A model generated the notes under the pieces. It was not told the DNA's origin, did not search any database, and was given only the letters and a program-made list of their open reading frames with translations. Below are positions 50,764 to 61,161 of a stretch of 64,000 nt of DNA, one piece after another. How positions within the stretch are numbered: the stretch's first letter is position 1; every line of letters begins with the position of its first letter. The stretch is taken from the NCBI GenBank assembly GCA_963747765.1, contig CAVVGH010000005.1, positions 1 through 64,000 of the forward strand, given 5' to 3'. The translations under genes and the position numbers were made by a program. The stretch is from VRUE01 sp963747765 (GTDB lineage Bacteria > Actinomycetota > Thermoleophilia > Solirubrobacterales > 70-9).

Positions 50764-51878
50764 TCGATCCCCGCCTTTGCCAGCAGCTCGGCGCGCGGAT
50801 CGGAGCCGTTCAGGGTCTCGGCCAGCTTCTCCGCCGCCTCGCGCTGCTCGGTTGTCAGCTTCTGCGGCACATCGATCTCGAGCCGGTAGCGGATGTCGCC
50901 GCGACCCTTTCCGTGCGGCTTCGGCGGTCCCTCGCCGCGCAGTCGCTGGATCGTGCCGTGCCTGGTCCCGGCCGGGACCTTGATCTTCTTCGTGCCGTCG
51001 AGGGTGGGTACCTCGATCGTGGCGCCCTGCAGGGCCTCCGCGATCGTGATCGGAACCGTCACCTCGAGATTGCCGCCGTCGAGTCGTTTGAAGACCGGCG
51101 AGGCGGCGACGCGAGTCGTCACGTAGAGGTCGCCCGGGGGGCCGCCGCGGGGTCCCGGCTCGCCTTTGCCGACAAGCCGGATCCTCGTCCCGTTCTTGAC
51201 CCCGGCGGGGATGTTCACCCGGTAGCGCTTCGTCTGGCGGGTCAATCCGGAGCCGCTGCAGGTGGGACAGGGGTCCTCGATGATCTGACCGGCTCCGCCG
51301 CATTGGGGGCATGGCTGGCTGATCGAGAAGAAGCCCTGGCTCTGGGCGTCGATCCCACGGCCTTCGCAGCGCGGACAGGTGATCGGGCTGGTGCCCGGTT
51401 TAGCCCCGCTTCCGTGGCAGGTCGGGCAGCGCTCGGCCTTGGGCACGGTGACGCTCATCTGGGTGCCGCGCACCGCCTGGTCGAAGCTGAGGTTGACCTC
51501 CGTTTCGAGGTCACGCCCGCGCTGCTCTTGCTGCGGCCTGGTGCCCGCGCTGCGGCCGAACAGGTTGGAGAGAATGTCGCCGAATCCGGCCCCGGCGCCG
51601 CCGAACTGCGGGCCGGCCCCCGGTCCGCCTTCGAAGCCACCGAACGGGCCGCCCCCGGCGCCGCCGAACATTCCGCCCGCGTCGTACTGCTCGCGCTTCT
51701 CTGGATCCGAAAGGGTGTCGTAGGCGCCCTGCACCTCCTTGAAGCGCTCCTCGGCCCGCGGGTCGTCGGGATTGCGGTCCGGGTGGTATTTGCGCGCCAG
51801 CTCCCGGTAGGCCTTCTTGATCTCTTCGGCAGACGCCTGCTTCGAGACTCCGAGTGTCTTGTAGAGATCCTCGGCCAC
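50760..51878 (-). CDS. dnaJ: Chaperone DnaJ (type I)
   Basis: The 372-residue co-chaperone has the J-domain with HPD (RKYHPDRNPDD), a Gly/Phe-rich region (GGMFGGAGGGPFGGFEGG), four CxxCxGxG zinc motifs (CPTCHGSG, CPRCEGRG, CPQCGGAG, CPTCSGSG) and the C-terminal substrate domains. It stimulates DnaK ATPase. It lies 8 bp after grpE. Confidence 0.97.
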   Translation of the reverse strand: MAEDLYKTLGVSKQASAEEIKKAYRELARKYHPDRNPDDPRAEERFKEVQGAYDTLSDPEKREQYDAGGMFGGAGGGPFGGFEGGPGAGPQFGGAGAGFGDILSNLFGRSAGTRPQQEQRGRDLETEVNLSFDQAVRGTQMSVTVPKAERCPTCHGSGAKPGTSPITCPRCEGRGIDAQSQGFFSISQPCPQCGGAGQIIEDPCPTCSGSGLTRQTKRYRVNIPAGVKNGTRIRLVGKGEPGPRGGPPGDLYVTTRVAASPVFKRLDGGNLEVTVPITIAEALQGATIEVPTLDGTKKIKVPAGTRHGTIQRLRGEGPPKPHGKGRGDIRYRLEIDVPQKLTTEQREAAEKLAETLNGSDPRAELLAKAGIE

Positions 51879-51886
51879 CGCTTCTC

Positions 51887-52587
51887 CTACTCCGCGACCA
51901 CGACGCGGGCCGGGCGGACCAGGGACTCGCCCAGACGGTAGCCCTTCTGCATCACCTCGACCACGGTGCCCGGCTCGGCGTTCTCGACCGGCTGGGTCGA
52001 GAGCGCTTCGTGCGATGTCGGGTCGAACTTCTCGCCCTGCGGATCAACGGACTCGACCCCGTTGCGGGTCAGCACGTCGCGCAGGCTGCGAAACACGAGC
52101 AGCACCCCGTGGGCAAGCCCGTCCGGCGAGTCCCCCTCGGGATCGAGCCCGGCAACCTGAATCGCCCGCTCCAGGTCGTCGAGGACGGGGAGGACCTCGC
52201 GGATCAGCTCCGTCTTCCCCCGCGTGGACGCGGCCTGCACCTCCGAGCTCATCCGCCTGCGGTAGTTCTCGAAGTCCGCCTTCGTGCGCTTTGCCAGGTC
52301 CAGGTACTCATCCCGCTCCGCGAGCAGCGCGTCCAAATCGTGCTCCACCTGCTCCACGTCAGCCGAGCCCTGTGCCGGCGACTCGTCGGCGGGCGCGTTG
52401 GTGTCTGGGGCGGGGGTCGGCGGCGTATCTCCCGCGGATGGCGCGGGGTCTGGGTTTCCAGGCGGGCCAGCCTGGGAGGCAGGACCCCCGGGCGGGCGCT
52501 CCGTCCCAGGCGGGCGAGCCTGGGACCCCTCCCCCGCGGCAGGACCCGCGGCCCGAGCGCCCTGCTGGTCGCCTTCCTGAGGCGCCG

Positions 52588-52591
<4 letters not shown>
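51887..52591 (-). CDS. grpE: Nucleotide exchange factor GrpE
   Basis: A 234-residue protein. The first 75 residues are Pro/Gly/Ala-rich and disordered; the rest is the coiled coil (DLDALLAERDEYLDLAKRTKADFENYRRRMSSEVQ) and beta domain (EVMQKGYRLGESLVRPARVVVAE) of GrpE. It releases ADP from DnaK. It overlaps the dnaK stop by 4 bp. Confidence 0.95.
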
Positions 52592-54486
<1,895 letters not shown>

Positions 54487-54537
54487 TTTGTTGCCTACCT
54501 CCAGGTCTCGTCTTTTGACTGGGGCGTGTGGTCGATT

Positions 54538-54562
54538 TGAACGCCGATCGGGCGGTCAAATG
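54538..54562. promoter_or_regulatory. Candidate HspR operator upstream of dnaK
   Basis: TTTGAACGCCGATCGGGCGGTCAAA is an inverted repeat (TTTGA-n-CGCC against GGCG-n-TCAAA) 52 bp before the dnaK start. Its TTTGA/TCAAA ends resemble a weakened HAIR box (CTTGAGT-N7-ACTCAAG). A second dyad, ACTTCAAAAATCTGAGT, lies at 54582-54598. The rest of 54487-54795 contains only a direct repeat of GGTGCTTTGGA (54689 and 54758). Confidence 0.5.
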
Positions 54563-54795
54563 CCTACACGCGCCTGCGGACTTCAAAAATCTGAGTCGGA
54601 GTATGGCAGATCTTCGCCCCGCGTTGCAAGCTGTCTCCGGTTCCGCTCTGCCGATACCGATCGGCTCCGGCACCGGTTAGGAGTCCAGCGGTGCTTTGGA
54701 ATCCGCGACGCGATCCCGCCTCGCGCACCCGGCTGAAGCGGCGCCGGGCCGGTGGCGGTGCTTTGGAGCAAGGGGGGCGCCCCCGCCCCCTTTGC

Positions 54796-55215
54796 CTATC
54801 CCTGGCCCGCGGTTTGAGCTACGAATTCAGCGACTTCTTCGGCCTGCTCGGGGGCGAGGATGCCACCCGGCATCCGGCCCGGGGTCGTGCTGCTGTCGAC
54901 CCCTTTGCTGATCGCGTTCAGAACGCGACCCTTGGCAGCGTCGATCGTTTCGGCGGCGGTTGCCCCGGTTGGGGGGCCGGTCGGCGCCAGCAGTTCGTCG
55001 AGGTTGGGGGCGAAGTTACCGTCGGTACCAGCCGCGTAGAGGGTGTGGCAGGCGCCGCAGTTGGTCTGGAAGAGGCTCTGCCCGCCCTTCAGGTTGGCCG
55101 GCACGGCCTCGGCTCCCCGCGCCGCGTCGCCGTCGGAGCGGAAGGCCAGCCAGGGGATCAGGGCCACCAGGACGGCGACCAGCAACCCGAACAGGATGAA
55201 GGTGCGTTTGCTCAT
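54796..55215 (-). CDS. Membrane-anchored monoheme cytochrome c
   Basis: A 139-residue protein with an N-terminal helix (TFILFGLLVAVLVALIPWLAF) that is probably an uncleaved anchor, then GGQSLFQTNCGACHTLY with the CxxCH heme site and the axial Met in PGRMPGGIL. The layout is that of a small electron carrier on the outer face. It overlaps the nth gene by 4 bp, an odd partner; electron transfer partners are not in the window. Confidence 0.92.
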   Translation of the reverse strand: MSKRTFILFGLLVAVLVALIPWLAFRSDGDAARGAEAVPANLKGGQSLFQTNCGACHTLYAAGTDGNFAPNLDELLAPTGPPTGATAAETIDAAKGRVLNAISKGVDSSTTPGRMPGGILAPEQAEEVAEFVAQTAGQG

Positions 55216-55877
55216 TTGCGCCCGGCACGGTACCAAGGGCACATCCGGTGTAGCGCGCACTCCCCGCAGCGGGGGCTCGGCCGGCACAGGCCCCGACCGT
55301 GGCGGATCAGGTTCATGTGCAGCTCGTAGGCGTCCTCGGGCGGGACGACGGCGAGCATCTCATCGTGCGCTCGCTCGAACGACGCGTCCGCTGGGAAGAG
55401 GCCGAGACGGCCGCCGACGCGGTGGATGTGGACGTCGACGGGGGTCTCTGGGATTCCCCAGGTGAAGATCAACACGCAGGCCGCCGTTTTGCGGCCGACG
55501 CCCGGCAGCGAGAGGAGGAAGTCGAGCGACTCCTCGCGCGGCGCCCTCTCGGTCCAGTCGAGATCGGGATGCTCGCCGAGCTGGGAGAGGATCGCCTGGA
55601 TCCGCGGCGTCTTCTGACGCGCCAGGCCGCCGGGCCGGATCGCCTCTTCCAGGTCCTCGACGGGGGCGTCGCGCACCTCCTCCCAGGTCGGGAACCGCTC
55701 GCGCAGGCGGGCGAAGGCGCGATCGCGATTGCGATCGTTGGTGTGCTGAGAGAGGACCGTCTTGATCAGCTCGGCGATCGGGTGGCCGTGCGGTCGGTTT
55801 ACCGGCTGCCCGTACATCTCTCGCAGCCGGTCCCTGATGGCCCTCACTCGTGCCTTGCGCGGTCGCTTCCATTCCAT
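55212..55877 (-). CDS. nth: Endonuclease III
   Basis: This DNA glycosylase/AP lyase (221 residues from ATG 55877; ATG 55901 would add 8) removes oxidised pyrimidines. It has LIKTVLSQHTNDRNRDRAF, the HhH motif LPGVGRKTAACVLIF with the catalytic Lys, PVDVHIHRVGGRLGL with the catalytic Asp, and the [4Fe-4S] loop C-x6-C-x2-C-x5-C near the end. It diverges from the PAP2 gene. Confidence 0.94.
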   Translation of the reverse strand: MEWKRPRKARVRAIRDRLREMYGQPVNRPHGHPIAELIKTVLSQHTNDRNRDRAFARLRERFPTWEEVRDAPVEDLEEAIRPGGLARQKTPRIQAILSQLGEHPDLDWTERAPREESLDFLLSLPGVGRKTAACVLIFTWGIPETPVDVHIHRVGGRLGLFPADASFERAHDEMLAVVPPEDAYELHMNLIRHGRGLCRPSPRCGECALHRMCPWYRAGRK

Positions 55878-55932
55878 TGCACTCGACCCTATTGGGAGCA
55901 ACCGCCGTCAACGCTCCGATTACAATGACCCG

Positions 55933-56712
55933 ATGTCTCGGGCCCTCGCCGCGGTCAGTTCACGCCTACCCCAGGGGTGGGTCGACCTCGGCCGGCAGCT
56001 CGGCATCCTGGTCGGTGTCGACGTTGCCTACGAGACCGTGCGCGGCCTCGCGGACGGGGAGCGCGCTGTTGCCTTCGCGCACGGCCAGCAGCTGATCGAC
56101 CTCGAGCGGTCCACGCACACGTTCTTCGAGCCCACCCTGCAGTCGTTCTTCCTGCCCGTCCACCTGCTGATCGACATCGCCAACCAGATCTATCTGAACA
56201 GCCAGTTCACGGTCACCTTCGCCTTCCTGATCTGGCTCTACCTCTATCGCAACGACTCGTACTACTTCGTTCGCAACATGTTTGTGGTCGCCATGGGGCT
56301 GGCCCTGGTCGGCTACACGCTCTACCCGACGGCGCCGCCGCGCCTCTTTCCCCAGTTCGGCTTCGTCGACACGATCGTCGATTTCTCCAACGTCAACCAC
56401 GACTCCGCCGTGGCGAAGATCTTCATCAATCCCTTCGCGGCGGTGCCCAGCATGCATTGCGCCTTCGCCCTGATGATCGGCGGCACCGGGATCCGGGTTG
56501 CGCGCCACTGGTACACCAGGGCCTTCTGGGCCTGCTGGCCGCTCCTGATCGCCTGGGTCGTGATCGTCACCGCCAACCACTACTGGGTCGACGCGGCCCT
56601 CGGCGTCGCGGTCGCCGCGACGTCGGCCCTGGTCGCCCAGCGGCTTCTCGCGCGCGCGCGCCCGGAGGCATGGTCATGGCGCGGCGGCTCGCCCCAAGAG
56701 GCTGAGGCTTAG
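55933..56712 (+). CDS. PAP2-superfamily membrane phosphatase
   Basis: A 259-residue, six-helix protein from ATG 55933 (MSRALAAVSS). The PAP2 motifs are YPTAPPRLFPQFGF, VPSMHCAFALMI with the catalytic His, and VTANHYWVDAALG with the second His and Asp. The form resembles the AUR1-like subgroup. As the next genes make inositol phosphate and a phospholipid head-group transferase, a role in phosphatidylinositol metabolism (for example dephosphorylation) is a fair guess, not proven. Confidence 0.85.
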   Translation: MSRALAAVSSRLPQGWVDLGRQLGILVGVDVAYETVRGLADGERAVAFAHGQQLIDLERSTHTFFEPTLQSFFLPVHLLIDIANQIYLNSQFTVTFAFLIWLYLYRNDSYYFVRNMFVVAMGLALVGYTLYPTAPPRLFPQFGFVDTIVDFSNVNHDSAVAKIFINPFAAVPSMHCAFALMIGGTGIRVARHWYTRAFWACWPLLIAWVVIVTANHYWVDAALGVAVAATSALVAQRLLARARPEAWSWRGGSPQEAEA

Positions 56713-56739
56713 TGCCCCGCCCGGGATCGATGAGCCGCA

Positions 56740-57438
56740 ATGGCGGATGAGCGCCGGGCCCGAGGGCCCCTGATGGATTCACCGCCACCTTCGGGGCCCC
56801 CCGGCGGTCGCCGCAACGGGCGCCAGGCGCGCAATGCACAGGAGCTTCGCGCCTATGCGCGCGAGCGCCTGATCGAGTCGCGCCTCACACCGAACGCGAT
56901 CTCGATGGTCGGCCTGGCGCTCAACCTGGTCGCCGCCGCGCTTGTCACCCAGCGCCTCTTCTTCCTGGCGGGCATCGCCTTCATCGTCGGCTCGACGATG
57001 GACACGCTTGACGGGCGCTACTCGCGGATGTCGGGCAAGGGCACGCTGTTCGGCGCTTTTCTGGACTCGACCCTGGACCGGATCGAGGAGGGGATCGTGC
57101 TGGCGGCGGTCGCCGGCTACTTCGCCGCGACCGGCCACGACTTCGCGGCGGCGATGTGCGTGGTGGCGGTGCTCGGCTCCCTGATGGTGTCCTACACGAG
57201 AGCGCGGGCGGAGGCGCTCGGGGTCGAGTGCAAGGTTGGGTTGGCGACGCGGCCGGTCAGGGTAGTGGTACTTTCGATCGGCTTGGTCTTCGCCAAGGGC
57301 GCTGGACTTGGCGATTTTGAGCTTCTGGCGCCTGCGATCTACGCGATCGCGGCCCTGACCATCGTGACCGCGATTCAGCGCGTATGGCATGTCAGAAACG
57401 AGCTTTCAACCGAGGCTTCCGGTCCGCCCGGCGTGTAA
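56740..57438 (+). CDS. CDP-alcohol phosphatidyltransferase
   Basis: A 232-residue membrane enzyme with LTPNAISMVGLALNLVAA and the family signature DTLDGRYSRMSGKGTLFGAFLDSTLDR (D-x2-D-G-x2-S-R...G-x3-D-x3-D; Ala of the usual DGxxAR is Ser). These enzymes transfer a phospho-alcohol to or from CDP-diacylglycerol. Next to ino1, the most likely reaction is phosphatidylinositol-phosphate synthesis. The N-terminal 30 residues are a disordered leader. Confidence 0.88.
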   Translation: MADERRARGPLMDSPPPSGPPGGRRNGRQARNAQELRAYARERLIESRLTPNAISMVGLALNLVAAALVTQRLFFLAGIAFIVGSTMDTLDGRYSRMSGKGTLFGAFLDSTLDRIEEGIVLAAVAGYFAATGHDFAAAMCVVAVLGSLMVSYTRARAEALGVECKVGLATRPVRVVVLSIGLVFAKGAGLGDFELLAPAIYAIAALTIVTAIQRVWHVRNELSTEASGPPGV

Positions 57439-57498
57439 CCGGGCCGGCTCTCGGGTGTGCATTGCCGGCCAGCAAGATCTAGGAGGACTGCGAACTTC

Positions 57499-58698
57499 AT
57501 GAGTGAAACCAACGGGGCAACCGGCGGCAACGGCGCCGCCCGCACGGACGACAAGGTCCGGGTGGCGATTGTCGGAGTCGGCAACTGCGCCAACTCCTTC
57601 GTCCAGGGCGTCCACTACTACCGGGATGCCGATCCCGCCGAGCAGGTGCCCGGTCTGATGCACGTCGATCTCGGCGGCTACCACGTGCGCGACGTCGAGT
57701 TCGTCGCCGCCTTCGACATCGACTCCGAGAAGGTTGGCAAGGATCTTTCGGAGGCGATCTGGTCGGGTCAGAACAACACGATCAAGTTTGCCGACGTGCC
57801 GGAGATCGGGGTCAAGGTCGAGCGGGGCATGACTCATGACGGGCTCGGCAAGTACCTGAAGCAGAGGATCACCAAGGCGCCGGGTGAAACCGCCGACGTG
57901 GTGCGCATCCTCAAGGAGAGCAAGGCCGACGTGCTGGTCTGCTACCTGCCGGTCGGTTCCGAGGAGGCGACCAAGTGGTACGTCGAACAGGCCCTCAAAG
58001 CCGGCGTTGGCTTCGTCAACTGCCTGCCGGTTTTCATCGCCCGCGAGGACTACTGGGACAAGCGCTTTGAGGAGGCTGGGCTGCCGATCATCGGCGACGA
58101 CATCAAGTCGCAGGTCGGCGCGACGATCGTCCACCGCCAGCTGGCTCGCCTTTTCCACGACCGCGGCGTGCGCATGATGCGCACCTCGCAGCTCAACGTC
58201 GGCGGCAACATGGACTTCTTCAACATGCTCGAGCGGGAGCGGCTCGACTCGAAGAAGATCTCGAAGACCAACGCCGTGACGTCGATCATGGGCCACGAGC
58301 TGCCTGACGAGGACGTGCACGTCGGCCCCTCGGACTACGTCGCCTGGCTGACCGACCGCAAGTGGGCTCACATCCGCCTTGAGGGAAAGGCCTTCGGCGA
58401 CGTGCCGCTGAACGTCGAGCTGAAGCTCGAGGTCTGGGACTCCCCGAACTCAGCGGGCGTCGTGATCGACGCGGTGCGGATCGTCAAGCTGGCGCTCAAC
58501 AATGGCATCGCGGGCCAGCTCGACGGGCCGTCGAGCTACCTGATGAAGTCGCCCCACAGTCAGCGTCCCGACGACGAGGCGCGTGAGCAGACCGAGGAGT
58601 TCATCGCAGCCAACGCGCTGAGCGCGAGCCCCGTGCCGGGCGCGGCAAAGCCCTCCGCTCCGGAGGCCAAGGCCGCGGCCAAGGGTGCGGCGGACTAG
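57499..58698 (+). CDS. ino1: Inositol-3-phosphate synthase
   Basis: The NAD-dependent enzyme converts glucose 6-phosphate to myo-inositol phosphate. The 399-residue product has VAIVGVGNCANSFVQGVHYY (NAD), YLPVGSEEATKWYVEQALKAGVGFVNCLPVFIA, GDDIKSQVGATIVHRQLARL and NVGGNMDFFNMLERERLDSKKISKT. The start ATG 57499 has AGGAGG upstream. It supplies inositol phosphate to the preceding CDP-alcohol transferase. Confidence 0.95.
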   Translation: MSETNGATGGNGAARTDDKVRVAIVGVGNCANSFVQGVHYYRDADPAEQVPGLMHVDLGGYHVRDVEFVAAFDIDSEKVGKDLSEAIWSGQNNTIKFADVPEIGVKVERGMTHDGLGKYLKQRITKAPGETADVVRILKESKADVLVCYLPVGSEEATKWYVEQALKAGVGFVNCLPVFIAREDYWDKRFEEAGLPIIGDDIKSQVGATIVHRQLARLFHDRGVRMMRTSQLNVGGNMDFFNMLERERLDSKKISKTNAVTSIMGHELPDEDVHVGPSDYVAWLTDRKWAHIRLEGKAFGDVPLNVELKLEVWDSPNSAGVVIDAVRIVKLALNNGIAGQLDGPSSYLMKSPHSQRPDDEAREQTEEFIAANALSASPVPGAAKPSAPEAKAAAKGAAD

Positions 58699-58751
58699 CG
58701 AGACGGGTTCGCAGCGAGGAGCCCGCCAGCGCGGGCTCCTATGCTGACGTC

Positions 58752-60029
58752 GTGTCGTCCGAGCACCTCTCGATAGCCCAGGTGACGCCCTTCGCGAAGG
58801 GCGTCGGCAGCGGGCTCAACGAATACGTCAACCGCGTCTCCGACGAGCTGGAGCGGCGCGGCCACCGGGTCGTGGTTGCGGGCGCGGGCGAACAGGTCAA
58901 GCGGCTGCTTGCATCGACGCCGTTTGACGTCGTCCACGTGCACGACCCCTTCGCGCCCAGCGTCTCCTCTGCGGCGCTTCGCCACTCCTCGGCCCTCAAC
59001 GTGGCCACCTTCCACGCTCCGCAGGAAAGGGTCCTCTCCACCCAGGTTGCCCGGCCGCTGGTCGAGATCTTCTTTGGCCGGATCGACGCCCGTACGGTCG
59101 CCGCCCCGGCGACGGCGGACCTGCTGGAACGCTACTTCCCCGGCCCCTACGAACTTGTCGAACCGGCCGGGACCGGGCGCGACTGGGCAGAGGTGGCGGC
59201 CGAGCTCGAGGCGATCTACCGCCGCCTTGTGGCGCGGCGCCACGACGCCGACGGCAATCCCGAGGTGCGCAGTCGCATCGTCGAGCGGCCCCTGATCGAG
59301 GTCGACCTCCACATGCACACCGACCATTCGCCCGACTGCGCGACCCCGGTCGAGGTGCTGTTGGAGACGGCGCGCGACCGGGACCTCGGCGCGATCGCGA
59401 TCACCGACCACAATGAGATCTCCGGCGCGCTGGAGGCGCGGCGGATCGCGGAGCGAATGGACGACATCAAGGTGATCGTCGGCGAGGAGGTGAAGACCGC
59501 CGAACAGGGTGAGGTGATCGGTCTCTTCCTCGAGGAGAAGATCCCACGGGGGATGACGATGGCCGAGACGATCGCCGCGATCCGCGGGCAGGGAGGGCTT
59601 GTCTACGTGCCGCACCCCTTCGATCGCTTCCACTCGGTCCCCGACTACGAGCACCTGCTCGACATCGTCGAGGAGATCGACGTGCTCGAGGTCTTCAACC
59701 CACGGGTGGCGCTGACGGCCTTCAACGAGGAGGCGGAGCGGTTTGCGCGCAAGTACCGCATCGTGCCCGGCGCCGGCTCCGACAGCCACGTCGCGCAGGG
59801 ATTGGGCAGCGTGCGGGTGCGGATCCACGATTTCGAGGGTCCGCAGGAGTTCCTCGAGGCGATGCGCGACGCCGACATCACGCGCAAGCACAAGAACCTC
59901 GTCTACGTGCAGGCGCTGAAGCTGCTGCAGACGACCGGGCGGCCGAAGGCGCCGAAGAGAAGCGTTCCCGACGCCAAGCCGGTGCGGGGCGGACGGCCGC
60001 GAAGGGGACGATCGGCGAGCAAGAGCTGA
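58752..60029 (+). CDS. Fusion of a GT4-type N-terminal domain with a PHP metallophosphoesterase
   Basis: The 425-residue product starts at GTG 58752. Residues 1-145 look like the N-terminal Rossmann half of a GT-B glycosyltransferase (IAQVTPFAKGVGSGLNEYVNRVSDELERRGHRV, FDVVHVHDPFAP, ATFHAPQER); the sugar-nucleotide-binding C-terminal half is missing. Residues about 180-390 form a PHP domain with HMHTDHS (187-193), AITDHNE, VIVGEE, YVPHPFDR and GSDSH, a full metal-binding set. The C-terminus is basic. The active function is probably a phosphoesterase; the first domain may bind substrate or be degenerate. It overlaps the next gene by TGATG. Confidence 0.82.
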   Translation: MSSEHLSIAQVTPFAKGVGSGLNEYVNRVSDELERRGHRVVVAGAGEQVKRLLASTPFDVVHVHDPFAPSVSSAALRHSSALNVATFHAPQERVLSTQVARPLVEIFFGRIDARTVAAPATADLLERYFPGPYELVEPAGTGRDWAEVAAELEAIYRRLVARRHDADGNPEVRSRIVERPLIEVDLHMHTDHSPDCATPVEVLLETARDRDLGAIAITDHNEISGALEARRIAERMDDIKVIVGEEVKTAEQGEVIGLFLEEKIPRGMTMAETIAAIRGQGGLVYVPHPFDRFHSVPDYEHLLDIVEEIDVLEVFNPRVALTAFNEEAERFARKYRIVPGAGSDSHVAQGLGSVRVRIHDFEGPQEFLEAMRDADITRKHKNLVYVQALKLLQTTGRPKAPKRSVPDAKPVRGGRPRRGRSASKS

Positions 60030-60691
60030 TGCAGCAGCGCCCGGCGAAAGGAGCCGCGCCCGCTCCGTCAAAGAGATCGGCGAGCGTGCCCGCAACCGAC
60101 GATGAGATCAGAGAGAAGTACCTCGAGCGAGCGATCCGCGAGCTCAACCAGCTGACGCACGAGCTGCAGGAATGCCCGCACTGCCCGCGCGGCAAGCTGA
60201 TGCCGGTGCTTGGCTCCGGTCATCCCCAGGCGGACGTCTTCATGATCAAGCACTCCCCGGGGGCGGCCGAGATCGAAGAGGGGGTTGCCTTCTACGGGCG
60301 CTCGGGTAACGCGCTGATGAAAAGCTTCAAGCGGCTGGGGATCGACCCGCTGGTCGTCTACGGCACCCTCTGCGTCAAGTGCCCGATCGCCGAGCCCGAC
60401 CTGGCTGCCGAAGAGTGCCTGCGGCGCGTGGTCACCGAGATGGCGATCGTCCAGCCGAAAATCGTCGTGGTCATGGGGGAACCGGCGCTGCGCGTCCTGA
60501 ACCGGCTCGATGTGCCGCTGTCGCGCACGATCGAGCCGCGCGAGGGAGAGGTGCAGGCGTTCACGCCGACAACGGATGCGCTCTTCACCGCCGACATCGA
60601 CGACTCGCTCGACGAGGAAGGCGCCAAGCGCCGCTTCTGGCAAGCCTTCAAGACACTCGGCGCCTGGTACGAGGATCTCCCCCCGTACTAG
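60029..60691 (+). CDS. Uracil-DNA glycosylase superfamily protein (Fe-S type), divergent
   Basis: The 220-residue product has CPHC (Cys49, Cys52) and LCVKCP (Cys115, Cys118), the four-Cys cluster pattern of family 4/5 UDGs, and FYGRSGNALMKSF, VVMGEPALRVLNRL as in the family. However, motif A (GEAPG) reads KHSPGAAE, and the C-terminal HPS motif is not visible (FTPTTDALFTADID). It could be a divergent glycosylase or a catalytically dead relative. Translationally coupled to the PHP fusion. Confidence 0.78.
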   Translation: MQQRPAKGAAPAPSKRSASVPATDDEIREKYLERAIRELNQLTHELQECPHCPRGKLMPVLGSGHPQADVFMIKHSPGAAEIEEGVAFYGRSGNALMKSFKRLGIDPLVVYGTLCVKCPIAEPDLAAEECLRRVVTEMAIVQPKIVVVMGEPALRVLNRLDVPLSRTIEPREGEVQAFTPTTDALFTADIDDSLDEEGAKRRFWQAFKTLGAWYEDLPPY

Positions 60692-60700
60692 CGGCATACG

Positions 60701-61150
60701 GGCTATCCGGTTCGCTCCAACGCGACCTCTGTGCACGGCTGAACCCCTTGCCCCCAAATACGTGGGTGGTCTAAGAGACCAGTCATTGAAGATCGGGGCC
60801 TCGGCTCCGCGTGTTGCCGCCCTGATCGAACGCGGCCGGCGAGGCGAGGCCGGCGCGCTCTGGAGCGAACCGGATAGGCATGAGCGGCATTGATGAGCGG
60901 CGCGCTACCGGCTCTGACGAGCGGCGCGCGGAATCGTCCCGGGGGGCGAGGTGTTCGAGCAGGCTCGGAAGACCCGAAACGAACCTCTCGTTGATTGACG
61001 AGAGAAACAAGCCTCCCCCCGTTTGCCCTCCTACTTGCAGGTGAGGAGGGCAAACAGGGGGAGGCTGCGTAGAGACCAGGCGGTCGGGAGCTGCGGGCGT
61101 CGTTCCGCGAGATGTGGTGCGAGCGAGGCGGGTAAGCGCTGCGGGCCAAA
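60701..61150 (-). repeat. Composite palindromic repeat, locus 4 (no hairpin A)
   Basis: Hairpin B at 61011-61065 has 21-bp arms (one wobble) and a 13-nt loop TACTTGCAGGTGA, the inverse of the other loci. The tail (60967-61008, AAGACCCGAAACGAACCTCTCGTTGATTGACGAG...) lies to the left, and GAGACCAGGCGGTCGGGAGCT to the right. An inverted pair GGCTATCCGGTTCGCTCCA (60701-60719) and TGGAGCGAACCGGATAGGC (60861-60879) encloses 140 bp and carries the end motif of the other loci. No credible gene in 60692-61161. Confidence 0.82.
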
Positions 61151-61161
61151 TGCGGCGTGCG

